Notes under the pieces: model-generated
The model's input: the letters and a program-made list of their open reading frames with translations, nothing else
What the model was told of the DNA's origin: nothing
The model's database searches: none
Translations under genes and position numbers: made by a program
NCBI RefSeq assembly: GCF_051014685.1
Contig: NW_027478851.1
Span: 62,001-126,000, forward strand
Direction of reading: 5' to 3'
DNA from: Ptiloglossa arizonensis
Lineage: Eukaryota; Arthropoda; Insecta; Hymenoptera; Colletidae
Length of the DNA stretch: 64,000 nucleotides
Shown here: one piece after another, positions 22,001 to 34,264 of the stretch
How positions within the stretch are numbered: the first letter of the stretch is position 1
How the letters are laid out: the number at the start of each line of letters is the position of its first letter

Positions 22001-24636
22001 TCGCAATTCTGCTGCTCCAAACGCTTAACCAGAATGGCCTAGGGAAAAAATACACATACGGTCGTAATCGGGCGAGTTTCTACTTTCAGACGCAGCAGGA
22101 GTTTTTGGGTTTGGTTAATCCTTTCGCGAGATATGGGAGTTTGAAGCCAAGAAATGGTGAAGAAGGCAAAAAATTTTTGGCAATTCTGCTGCTCCAAACG
22201 TTTAACCAGTATGGCCTATGGAAAAAATACGCATACCGTTGTAATCGGGCGAGTTTCTACTTTCAGACGTTGCAGGAATTTTTGGGTCTGGTCAATCGGT
22301 TCGCGAGATATGGGACTTTGAAGCTAAGAAACGGTTGAGAAGGCCTAAAATTTTTCGCAATTCTGCTGCTCCAAACGCTTAACCAGAATGGCCTAGGGAA
22401 AAAATACACATACGGTTGTAATCGGGCGAGTTTCTACTTTCAGACGCAGCAGGAATTTTTGGGTTTGGTCAATCCGTTCGCGACATATGGGAGTTTGAAG
22501 CCAAGAAATGGTTGAGAAGGCAAAAAATTTTTCGCACTTCTGCTGCTCCAAACGCTTAACCAGAATGGCCTAGGGAAAAAATACACATACCGTTGTAATC
22601 GGGCGAGATTCTACTTTCAGATGCAATAGGAATTTTTGGGTTAGGTCAATCCGTTCGCGCGATATGGGAGTTTGAAGCTAAGAAATGGTTGAGAAGAACA
22701 AATTTTTCGCACATCTGCTGCTCCAAACGCTTAACCAGAATGGCCTAGGGAAAAAATACACATACTGTTGTAATCGGGCGAGTTTCTACTTTCAGACGCA
22801 ATAGGAATTTTTGGATTAGGTCAATCCGTTCGCGAGATATGGGAGTTTGAAGCCAAGAAATGGTTGAGAAGGGAAAAAATTTTTCGCAATTCTGCTGCTC
22901 CAAACGCTTAACCAGAATGTCCTAGGGAAAAAATACACATACCGTAGTAATCGGGCGAGCTTCTACTTTCAGATGCCATAGGAATTTTTGGGTTAGGTCA
23001 ATCCGTTCGCGAGATATGGGAGTTTGAAGCCAAGAAATGGTTGAGAAGGCAAAAAATTTTTCGCACTTCTGCTGCTCCAAAAGCTTAAACAGAATGGCCT
23101 AGGGAAAAAATACACATACCGTTGTAATCGGGCGAGCTTCTACTTTCAGATGCAATAGGAATTTTTGGGTTAGGTCAATCCGTTCGCGAGATATGGGACT
23201 TTGAAGCTAAGAAATAGTTGAGAAGACAACAAATTTTTCGCAATTCTGCTGCTCCAAACGCTTAACCAGAATGGCCTAGGGAAAAAATACACATACCGCT
23301 GAAATCGGGCGAGTTTCTACTTTCAGTCGCAACAGGAATTTTTGGGTTATGTCAATCCGTTCGCGAATTATGGGAGTTTGAAGCCAAGAAATGGTTGAGA
23401 AGGCAAAAAATTTTTCGCAATTCTGCTGCTCCAAACGCTTAACCAGAATGGCCTAGGGAAAAAATGCACATACCGTTGTAATCGGGCGAGTTTCTACTTT
23501 CAGACGCAATAGGAATTTTTGGGTTATGTCAATCCGTTCGCGAGATATGGGAGTTTGAAGCCAAGAAATGGTTGAGAAGGGAAAAAATTTTTCGCAATTC
23601 TGCTGCTCCAAACGCTAAACCAGAATGGCCTAGGGAAAAAATACACATACGGTTGTAATCGGGCGAGCTTCTACTTTCAGATGCAATAGGAATTTTTGGG
23701 TTATGTCAATCCGTTCGCGAGATATGGGAGTTTGAAGCCAAGAAATGGTTGAGAAGGCAAAAAATTCTTCGCAATTCTGCTGCTCCAAACGCTTAACCAG
23801 ACTGGCCTAGGGAAAAAATACACATACCGTTGTAATCGGGCGAGTTTCTACTTTCAGTCGCAACAGGAACTTTTGGGTTATGTCAATCCGTTCGCGAATT
23901 ATGGGAGTTTGAATCCAAGAAATGGTTGAGAAGGCAAAAAATTTTTCGCAATTCTGCTGCTCCAAACGCTTAACCAGAATGGCCTAGGGAAAAAATAAAC
24001 ATACCGTTGTAATCGGGCGAGTTTCTACTTTCAGACGCAATAGGAATTTTTGGGTTAGGTCAATCCGTTCGCGAGATATGGGAGTTTGAATCCAAGAAAT
24101 GGTTGAGAAGGGAAAAAATTTTTCGCAATTCTGCTGCTCCAAACGCTTAATCAGAATGGCCTAGGGAAAAAATACACATACCGTTGTAATCGGGCGAGCT
24201 TCTACTTTCAGATGCCATAGGAATTTTTGGGTTAGGTCAATCCGTTCGCGAGATATGGGAGTTTGAAGCCAAGAAATGGTTGAGAAGGCAAAAAATTCTT
24301 CGCAATTCTGCTGCTCCAAACGCTTAACCAGAATGGCCTAGGGAAAAAATGCACATACCGTTGTAATCGGGCGAGTTTCTACTTTCAGACGCAATAGGAA
24401 TTTTTGGGTTAGGTCAATCCGTTCGCGAGATATGGGAGTTTGAAGCCAAGAAATGGTTGAGAAGGGAAAAATTTTTTCGCAATTCTGCTGCTCCAAACGC
24501 TTAACCAGAATGGCCTAGGGAACAAATACACATACGGTTGTAATCGGGCGAGCTTCTACTTTCAGATGCAATAGGAATTTTTGGGTATGGTCAATCCGTT
24601 CGCGAGATATGGGAGTTTGAAGCCAAGAAATGGTTG
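16100..24636 (+). repeat. 24-monomer tandem duplication, 2 x 4,246 bp, nearly identical
   Basis: Unit 1 is about 16,100-20,345 and unit 2 about 20,346-24,591, with an offset of 4,246 bp (24 x 177 minus 2); identity runs on to about 24,636. Rare variants appear in the same places in both units: CTTAACTAGAATGG, TGTGATCGGGCG, AATGTCCTAGGG, GGAACAAATACAC and GAACTTTTGGG. I saw no difference between the units in the places compared. The left break is where GGATTAGG (unit 1) faces GGTATGG (unit 2). This is one of the youngest-looking events in the window, or a possible assembly duplication. Confidence 0.88.
16180..17350 (+). repeat. 5-monomer repeat (885 bp offset) inside the 24-monomer unit
   Basis: The pair of variants CGTTGTGATCGGGCGAG plus CTTTCTGTCGCAACAGG, followed by GGGGTAAAATACACGTACC and TTTCAAATGCAATAGG, starts at about 16,221 and again at 17,106, exactly 5 x 177 bp later. 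Related copies occur at about 9,680 and, through the larger duplication, in the unit starting at 20,346. Confidence 0.75.
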
Positions 24637-27600
24637 AAAAGGCAAAAAATTTTTCGCAATTCTGCTGCTCCAAACGCTTAACCAGAATGGCCTAGGGAAA
24701 AAATAAACATACCGTTGTAATCGGGCGAGTTTCTACTTTCAGACGCAATAGGAATTTTTGGGTTAGGTCAATCCGTTCGCGAGATATGGGAGTTTGAATC
24801 CAAGAAATGGTTGAGAAGGGAAAAAATTTTTCGCAATTCTGCTGCTCCAAACGCTTAATCAGAATGGCCTAGGGAAAAAATACACATACCGTTCTAATCG
24901 GGCGAGTTTCTACTTTCAGTCGCAACAGGAATTTTTGGGTTATGTCAATCCGTTCGCGAATTATGGGAGTTTGAAGCCAAGAAATGGTTGAGAAGGCAAA
25001 AAATTCTTCGCAATTCTGCTGCTCCAAACGCTTAACCAGACTGGCCTAGGGAAAAAATACACATACCGTTGTAATCGGGCGAGTTTCTACTTTCAGTCGC
25101 AACAGGAATTTTTGGGTTATGTCAATCCGTTCGCGAATTATGGGAGTTTGAAGCCAAGAAATGGTTGAGAAGGCAAAAAAATTTTCGCAATTCTGCTGCT
25201 CCAAACGCTTAACCAGAATGGCCTAGGGGAAAAATACACATACCGTTGTAATCGGGCGAGCTTCTACTTTCAGATGCCATAGGAATTTTTGGGTTAGGTC
25301 AATCCGTTCGCGAGATATGGGAGTTTGAAGCCAAGAAATGGTTGAGAAGGCAAAAAATTTTTCGCACTTCTGCTGCTCCAAAAGCTTAACCAGAATGGCC
25401 TAGGGAAAAAATACACATACCGTTGTAATCGGGCGAGATTCTACTTTCAGATGCAATAGGAATTTTTGGGTTAGGTCAATCCGTTCGCGAGATAAGGGTG
25501 TTTGAAGCTAAGAAATGGTTGAGAAGGCAAAAAATTTTTGGCAATTCGGCTGATCGAAACGCTTAACCAGAATGGCCTAGGGAAAAATATACATACCGTT
25601 GTAATCGGGCGAGCTTCTACTTTCAGAATCAATAGGAATTTTTGGGTTAGGTCAATCCGTTCGCGAGATATGGGACTTTGAAGCTAAGAAATGGTTGAGA
25701 AGACAACAAATTTTTCGCAATTCTGCTGCTCCAAACGCTTAACCAGAATGGCCTAGGGAAAAAATACACATACCGTTGAAATCGGGCGAGTTTCTACTTT
25801 CAGTCGCAACAGGAATTTTTGGGTTATGTCAATCCGTTCGCGAATTATGGGAGTTTGAAGCCAAGAAATGGTTGAGAAGGCAAAAAATTTTTCGCAATTC
25901 TGCTGCTCCAAACGCTTAACCAGAATGGCCTAGGGAAAAAATAAACATACCGTTGTAATCGGGCGAGTATCTACTTTCAGACGCAATAGGAATTTTTGGG
26001 TTAGGTCAATCCGTTCGCGAGATATGGGAGTTTGAAGCCAACAAATGGTTGAGAAGGGAAAAAATTTTTCGCAATTCTGCTGCTCCAAACGCTTAACCAG
26101 AATGGCCTGGGGAAAAAATACACATACCGTTGTAATCGGGCGAGCTTCTACTTTCAGATGCCATAGGAATTTTTTGGTTAGGTCAATCCGTTCGCGAGAT
26201 ATGGGAGTTTGAAGCCAAGAAATGGTTGAGAAGGCAGAAAATTCTTCGCAATTCTGCTGCTCCAAACGCTTAACCAGAATGGCCTAGGGAAAAAATACGC
26301 ATACCGTTGAAATCGGGCGAGTTTCTACTTTCAGTCGCAACAGGAATTTTTGGGCTATGTCAATCCGTTCGCGAATTATGGGAGTTTGAAGCCAAGAAAT
26401 GGTTGAGAAGGCAAAAAATTTTTCGCAATTCTGCTGCTCCAAACGCTTAACCAGAATGGCCTAGGGAAAAAATGCACATACCGTTGTAATCGGGCGAGTT
26501 TCTACTTTCAGACGCAATAGGAATTTTTGGGTTAGGTCAATCCGTTCGCGAGATATGGGAGTTTGAAGCCAAGAAATGGTTGAGAAGGGAAAAAATTTTT
26601 CGCAATTCTGCTGCTCCAATCGCTTAACCAGAATGGCCTAGGGAAAAAATACACATACGGTTGTAATCGGGCGAGCTTCTACTTTCGGATGCAATAGGAA
26701 TTTTTGGGTAAGGTCAATCCGTTCGCGAGATATGGGAGTTTGAAGCCAAGAAATGGTTGAGAATGCAAAAAATTTTTCGCACTTCTGCTGCTCCAAACGT
26801 TTAACCAGAATGGCCTAGGGAAAAAATACACATACCGTTGTAATCGGGCGAGTTTCTACATTCAGTCGCAACAGGAATTTTTGGGTTATGTCAATCCGTT
26901 CGCGAATTATGGGAGTTTGAAGCCAAGAAGTGGTTGAGAAGGCCAAAAATTTTTCGCAATTCTGCTGCTCCAAACGCTTAACCAGAATGGCCTAGGGAAA
27001 AAAATACACATACCGTTGTAATCGGGCGAGTTTCTACATTCAGTCGCAACAGGAATTTTTGGGTTATGTCAATCCGTTCGCGAATTTTGGGAGTTTGAAG
27101 CCAAGAAGTGGTTGAGAAGGCCAAAAATTCTTCGCAATTCTGCTGCTCCAAACGCTTAACCAGACTGGCCTAGGGAAAAAATACACATACCGTTGTAATC
27201 GGGCGAGTTTCTACTTTCAGTCGCAACAGGAATTTTTGGGTTATGTCAATCCGTTCGCGAATTATGGGAGTTTGAAGCCAAGAAATGGTTGAGAAGGCAA
27301 AAAAATTTTCGCAATTCTGCTGCTCCAAACGCTTAACCAGAATGGCCTAGGGGAAAAATACACATACCGTTGTAATCGGGCGAGCTTCTACTTTCAGATG
27401 CCATAGGAATTTTTGGGTTAGGTCAATCCGTTCGCGAGATATGGGAGTTTGAAGCCAAGAAATGGTTGAGAAGGCAAAAAATTTTTCGCACTTCTGCTGC
27501 TCCAAAAGCTTAACCAGAATGGCCTAGGGAAAAAATACACATACCGTTGTAATCGGGCGAGATTCTACTTTCAGATGCAATAGGAATTTTTGGGTTAGGT

Positions 27601-30600
27601 CAATCCGTTCGCGAGATAAGGGTGTTTGAAGCTAAGAAATGGTTGAGAAGGCAAAAAATTTTTGGCAATTCGGCTGATCGAAACGCTTAACCAGAATGGC
27701 CTAGGGAAAAATATACATACCGTTGTAATCGGGCGAGCTTCTACTTTCAGAATCAATAGGAATTTTTGGGTTAGGTCAATCCGTTCGCGAGATATGGGAC
27801 TTTGAAGCTAAGAAATGGTTGAGAAGACAACAAATTTTTCGCAATTCTGCTGCTCCAAACGCTTAACCAGAATGGCCTAGGGAAAAAATACACATACCGT
27901 TGAAATCGGGCGAGTTTCTACTTTCAGTCGCAACAGGAATTTTTGGGTTATGTCAATCCGTTCGCGAATTATGGGAGTTTGAAGCCTAGAAATGGTTGAG
28001 AAGGCAAAAAATTTTTCGCAATTCTGCTGCTCCAAACGCTTAACCAGAATGGCCTAGGGAAAAAATGCACATACCGTTGTAATCGGGCGAGTTTCTACTT
28101 TCAGACGCAATAGGAATTTTTGGGTTAGATCAATCCGTTCGCGAGATATGGGAGTTTGAAGCCAAGAAATGGTTGAGAAGGGAAAAAATTTTTCGCAATT
28201 CTGCTGCTCCAAACGCTTAACCAGAATGGCCTAGGGAAAAAATACACATACGGTTGTAATCGGGCGAGCTTCTACTTTCAGATGCAATAGGAATTTTTGG
28301 GTAAGGTCAATCCGTTCGCGAGATATGGGAGTTTGAAGCCAAGAAATGGTTGAGAAGGCAAAAAATTTTTCGCACTTCTGCTGCTCCAAACGTTTAACCA
28401 GAATGGCCTAGGGAAAAAAAAAACATACCGTTGTAATCGGGCGAGTTTCTACATTCAGTCGCAACAGGAATTTTTGGGTTATGTCAATCCGTTCGCGAAT
28501 TATGGGAGTTTGAAGCCAAGAAGTGGTTGAAAAGGCCAAAAATTTTTCGCAATTCTGCTGCTCCAAACGCTTAACCAGAATGGCCTAGGGAAAAAATACA
28601 CATACCGTTGTAATCGGGCGAGTTTCTACATTCAGTCGCAACAGGAATTTTTGGGTTATGTCAATCCGTTCGCGAATTATGGGAGTTTGAAGCCAAGAAG
28701 TGGTTGAAAAGGCCAAAAATTTTTCGCAATTCTGCTGCTCCAAACGCTTAACCAGAATGGCCTAGGGAAAAAATACACATACCGTTGTAATCGGGCGAGA
28801 TTCTACTTTCAGATGCAATAGGAATTTTTGGGTTAGGTCAATCCGTTCGCGAGATATGTGAGTTTGAAGCTAAGAAATGGTTGAGAAGACAACAAATTTT
28901 TCGCACATCTGCTGCTCCAAACGCTTAACCTGAATGGCCTAGGGAAAAAATACACATACCGTTGTAATCGGGCGAGTTTCTACATTCAGTCGCAACAGGA
29001 ATTTTTGGGTTATGTCAATCCGTTCGCGAGATATGGGAGTTTGAAGCCAAGAAATAGTTGAGAAGGCAAAAAATTCTTCGCAATTCTGCTGCTCCAAACG
29101 CTTAACCAGAATGGCCTAGGGAAAAAATACACATACCGTTGTAATCGGGCGAGTTTCTACATTCAGTCGCAACAGGAATTTTTGGGTTATGTCAATCCGT
29201 TCGCGAATTATGGGAGTTTGAAGCCAAGAAGTGTTTGAGAAGGCCAAAAATTTTTCGCAATTCTGCTGCTCCAAACGCTTAACCAGAATGGCCTAGGGAA
29301 AAAATACACATACCGTTGTAATCGGGCGAGTTTCTACATTCAGTCGCAACAGGAATTTTTGGGTTATGTCAATCCGTTCGCGAGATATGGGAGTTTGAAG
29401 CCAAGAAATAGTTGAGAAGGCAAAAAATTCTTCGCAATTCTGCTGCTCCAAACGCTTAACCAGACTGGCCTAGGGAAAAAATACACATACCGTTGTAATC
29501 GGGCGAGTTTCTACTTTCAGTCGCAACAGGAATTTTTGAGTTATGTCAATCCGTTCGCGAATTATGGGAGTTTGAAGCCAAGAAATGGTTGAGAAGGCAA
29601 ACAATTTTTCGCAATTCTGCTGCTCCAAACGCTTAACCAGAATGGCCTAGGGAAAAAATGCACGTAACGTTGTCATCGGGCGAGCTTCTACTTTCAGGTG
29701 CCATAGGAATTTTTGGGTTAGGTCAATCCGTTCGCGAGATATGGGAGTTTGAAGCCAAGAAATGGTTGAGAAGGCAAAAAATTTTTCGCACTTCTGCTGC
29801 TCCAAACGCTTAACCAGAATGGCCTAGGGAAAAAATACACATACCGTTGTAATCGGGCGAGATTCTACTTTCAGATGCAATAGGAATTTTTGGGTTAGGT
29901 CAATCCGTTCGCGAGATATGGGAGTTTGAAGCTAAGAAATGGTTGAGAAGGCAAAAAATTTTTGGCAATTCGGCTGCTCGAAACGCTGAACCAGAATGGC
30001 CTAGGGAAAAATACACATACCGTTGTAATCGGGCGAGCTTCTACTTTCAGATGCAATAGGAATTTTTGAGTTAGGTCAATCCGTTCGCGAGATATGGGAC
30101 TTTGAAGCTAAGAAATAGTTGAGAAGACAACAAATTTTTCGCACTTCTGCTGCTCCAAACGTTCAACCAGAATGGCCTAGGGAAAAAATACACATACCGT
30201 TGTAATCGGGCGAGACTCTACTTTCAGATGCAATTGGAATTTTTGGGTTAGGTCAATCCGTTCGCGAGGTATGGGAGTTTGAAGCTAAGAAATGGTTGAG
30301 AAGACAAAAAATTTTTCGCACATCTGCTGCTCCAAACGCTTAACCAGAATGGCCTAGGGAAAAAATACACATACCGTTGTAATCGGGCGAGTTTCTACTT
30401 TCAGTCGCAACAGGAATTTTTGGGTTATGTCAATCCGTTCGCGAATTATTGGAGTTTGAAGCCAAGAAATTGTTGAGAAGGCAAAAAATTCTTCGCAATT
30501 CTGCTGCTCCAAACGCTTAACCAGAATGGCCTAGGGAAAAAATACACCTACCGTTGTAATCGGGCGAGTTTCTACTTTCAGTCGCAACAGGAATTTTTGG

Positions 30601-33600
30601 GTTATGTCAATCCGTTCGCGAATTATGGGAGTTTGAAGCCACGAAATGGTTGAGAAGGCAAAAAATTTTTCGCAATTCTGCTGCTCCAAACGCTTAACCA
30701 GAATGGCCTAGGGAAAAAATACACATACCGTTGTAATCGGGCGAGTTTCTACTTTCAGACGCAATAGGAATTTTTGGGTTAGGTCAATCCGTTCGCGAGA
30801 TATGGGAGTTTGAAACCAAGAAATGGTTGAGAAGGGAAAAAATTTTTCGCAATTCTGCTGCTCCAAACGCTTAACCAGAATGGCCTAGGGAAAAAATACA
30901 CCTACCGTTGTAATCGGGCGAGTTTCTACTTTCAGTCGCAACAGGAATTTTTGGGTTATGTCAATCCGTTCGCGAATTATGGGAGTTTGAAGCCAAGAAA
31001 TGGTTGAGAAGGCAAAAAAATTTTCGCAATTCTGCTGCTCCAAACGCTTAACCAGAATGGCCTAGGGGAAAAATACACATACCGTTGTAATCGGGCGAGC
31101 TTCTACTTTCAGATGCCATAGGAATTTTTGGGTTAGGTCAATCCGTTCGCGAGATATGGGAGTTTGAAGCCAAGAAATGGTTGAGAAGGCAAAAAATTTT
31201 TCGCACTTCTGCTGCTCCAAAAGCTTAACCAGAATGGCCTAGGGAAAAAATACACATACCGTTGTAATCGGGCGAGATTCTACTTTCAGATGCAATAGGA
31301 ATTTTTGGGTTAGGTCAATCCGTTCGCGAGATAAGGGTGTTTGAAGCTAAGAAATGGTTGAGAAGGCAAAAAATTTTTGGCAATTCGGCTGATCGAAACG
31401 CTTAACCAGAATGGCCTAGGGAAAAATATACATACCGTTGTAATCGGGCGAGCTTCTACTTTCAGAATCAATAGGAATTTTTGGGTTAGGTCAATCCGTT
31501 CGCGAGATATGGGACTTTGAAGCTAAGAAATGGTTGAGAAGACAACAAATTTTTCGCAATTCTGCTGCTCCAAACGCTTAACCAGAATGGCCTAGGGAAA
31601 AAATACACATACCGTTGAAATCGGGCGAGTTTCTACTTTCAGTCGCAACAGGAATTTTTGGGTTATGTCAATCCGTTCGCGAATTATGGGAGTTTGAATC
31701 CAAGAAATGGTTTAGAAGGCAAAAAATTTTTCGCAATTCTGCTGCTCCAAACGCTTAACCAGAATGGCCTAGGGAAAAAATACACATACCGTTGTAATCG
31801 GGCGAGCTTCTACTTTCAGATGCAATAGGAATTTTTGGGTAAGGTCAATCCGTTCGCGAGATATGGGAGTTTGAAGCCAAGAAATGGTTGAGAAGGCAAA
31901 AAATTTTTCGCACTTCTGCTGCTCCAAACGTTTAACCAGAATGGCCTAGGGAAAAAATACACATACCGTTGTAATCGGGCGAGTTTCTACATTCAGTCGC
32001 AACAGGAATTTTTGGGTTATGTCAATCCGTTCGCGAATTATGGGAGTTTGAAGCCAAGAAGTGGTTGAAAAGGCCAAAAATTGTTCGCAATTCTGCTGCT
32101 CCAAACGCTTAACCAGAATGGCCTAGGGAAAAAATACACATACCGTTGTAATCGGGCGAGTTTCTACATTCAGTCGCAACAGGAATTTTTGGGTTATGTC
32201 AATCCGTTCGCGAATTTTGGGAGTTTGAAGCCAAGAAGTGGTTGAGAAGGCCAAAAATTCTTCGCAATTCTGCTGCTCCAAACGCTTAACCAGACTGGCC
32301 TAGGGAAAAAATACACATACCGTTGTAATCGGGCGAGTTTCTACTTTCAGTCGCAACAGGAATTTTTGGGTTACGTCAATCCGTTCGCGAGATATGTGAG
32401 TTTGAAGCTAAGAAATGGTTGAGAAGACAACAAATTTTTCGCACATCTGCTGCTCCAAACGCATAACCTGAATGGCCTAGGGAAAAAATACACATACCGT
32501 TGTAATCGGGCGAGTTTCTACTTTCAGTCGCAACAGGAATTTTTGGGTTACGTCAATCCGTTCGCGAATTATGGGAGTTTGAAGCCAAGAAGTGGTTGAG
32601 AAGGCCAAAAATTTTTCGCAATTCTGCTGCTCCAAACGCTTAACCAGAATGGCCTAGGGAAAAAATACACATACCGTTGTAATCGGGCGAGATTCTACTT
32701 TCAGATGCAATAGGAATTTTTGGGTTAGGTCAATCCGTTCGCGAGATATGTGAGTTTGAAGCTAAGAAATGGTTGAGAAGACAACAAATTTTTCGCACAT
32801 CTGCTGCTCCAAACGCTTAACCTGAATGGCCTAGGGAAAAAATACACATACCGTTGTAATCGGGCGAGTTTCTACATTCAGTCGCAACAGGAATTTTTGG
32901 GTTATGTCAATCCGTTCGCGAGATATGGGAGTTTGAAGCCAAGAAATAGTTGAGAAGGCAAAAAATTCTTCGCAATTCTGCTGCTCCAAACGCTTAACCA
33001 GAATGGCCTAGGGAAAAAATACACATACCGTTGTAATCGGGCGAGTTTCTACATTCAGTCGCAACAGGAATTTTTGGGTTATGTCAATCCGTTCGCGAAT
33101 TATGGGAGTTTGAAGCCAAGAAGTGGTTGAGAAGGCCAAAAATTTTTCGCAATTCTGCTGCTCCAATCGCTTAACCAGAATGGCCTAGGGAAAAAATACA
33201 CATACCGTTGTAATCGGGCGAGTTTCTACATTCAGTCGCAACAGGAATTTTTGGGTTATGTCAATCCGTTCGCGAGATATGGGAGTTTGAAGCCAAGAAA
33301 TAGTTGAGAAGGCAAAAAATTCTTCGCAATTCTGCTGCTCCAAACGCTTAACCAGACTGGCCTAGGGAAAAAATACACATACCGTTGTAATCGGGCGAGT
33401 TTCTACTTTCAGTCGCAACAGGAATTTTTGGGTTATGTCAATCCGTTCGCGAATTATGGGAGTTTGAAGCCAAGAAATGGTTGAGAAGGCAAAAAATTCT
33501 TCGCAATTCTGCTGCTCCAAACGCTTAACCAGAATGGCCTAGGGAAAAAATACACCTACCGTTGTAATCGGGCGAGTTTCTACTTTCAGTCGCAACAGGA

Positions 33601-34264
33601 ATTTTTGGGTTATGTCAATCCGTTCGCGAATTATGGGAGTTTGAAGCCACGAAATGGTTGAGAAGGCAAAAAATTTTTCGCAATTCTGCTGCTCCAAACG
33701 CTTAACCAGAATGGCCTAGGGAAAAAATACACATACCGTTGTAATCGGGCGAGTTTCTACTTTCAGACGCAATAGGAATTTTTGGGTTAGGTCAATCCGT
33801 TCGCGAGATATGGGAGTTTGAAACCAAGAAATGGTTGAGAAGGGAAAAAATTTTTCGCAATTCTGCTGCTCCAAACGCTTAACCAGAATGGCCTAGGGAA
33901 AAAATACACATACCGTTGTAATCGGGCGAGCTTCTACTTTCAGATGCAATTGGAATTTTTGGGTTAGGTCAATCCGTTCGCGAGATATGGGACTTTGAAG
34001 CTAAGAAATAGTTGAGAAGTCAACAAATTTTTCGCACTTCTGCTGCTCCAAACGCTTAACCAGAATGGCCTAGGGAAAAAATACACATACCGTTGTAATC
34101 GGGCGAGTTTCTACATTCAGTCGCAACAGGAATTTTTGGGTTATGTGAATCCGTTCGCGAATTATGGGAGTTTGAAGCCAAGAAATGGTTGAGAAGGCAA
34201 AAAATTTTTCGCAAATCTGCTGCTCCAAACGCTTAACCAGAATGGCCTAGGGAAGAAATACACA
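24637..34264 (+). repeat. Mosaic satellite A segment with overlapping 12-, 9- and 21/22-monomer repeats
   Basis: Three offsets interlock here. The stretch 25,005-25,941 matches 27,129-28,065 (2,124 bp, 12 monomers). The stretch 26,255-27,125 matches 27,848-28,718 (1,593 bp, 9 monomers). The stretch 27,188-28,067 matches 30,903-31,782 (3,715 bp), continuing at 28,244 against 31,782 after the loss of one monomer. The rare marker GATAAGGGTGTTTG occurs at 25,491, 27,615 and 31,330. Monomers with CTACATTCAGTCGC and GAAGTGGTTGAGAAGGCC first appear here, at about 26,856 and 26,930. One poly-A run of 10 occurs at about 28,414. Confidence 0.8.
29547..29723 (+). repeat. Marker monomer with ATGCACGTAACGTTGTCATC
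   Basis: This monomer carries ATGCACGTAACGTTGTCATC and CTTTCAGGTGCCATAGG instead of the usual blocks. It changes the weaker CENP-B-box-like segment to AACGTTGTCATCGGG. The same monomer recurs at 38,040-38,216, 41,756-41,932 and 53,438-53,614, the last with one further change (ACTTTG). The spacings are 8,493, 3,716 and 11,682 bp. It is a good tag for tracing block copying across the middle of the array. Confidence 0.82.

Noticed and set aside
16100..24591. Assembly duplication as an explanation for the identical 24-monomer units
   Set aside because: It cannot be excluded from sequence alone, but similar tandem events of different sizes and ages elsewhere in the window make a real exchange equally plausible, so it is kept as a feature with this caveat.
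28414..28423. Poly-A tail of a retroelement
   Set aside because: The run is only ten bases and lies inside an intact monomer of normal length with no target-site duplication.
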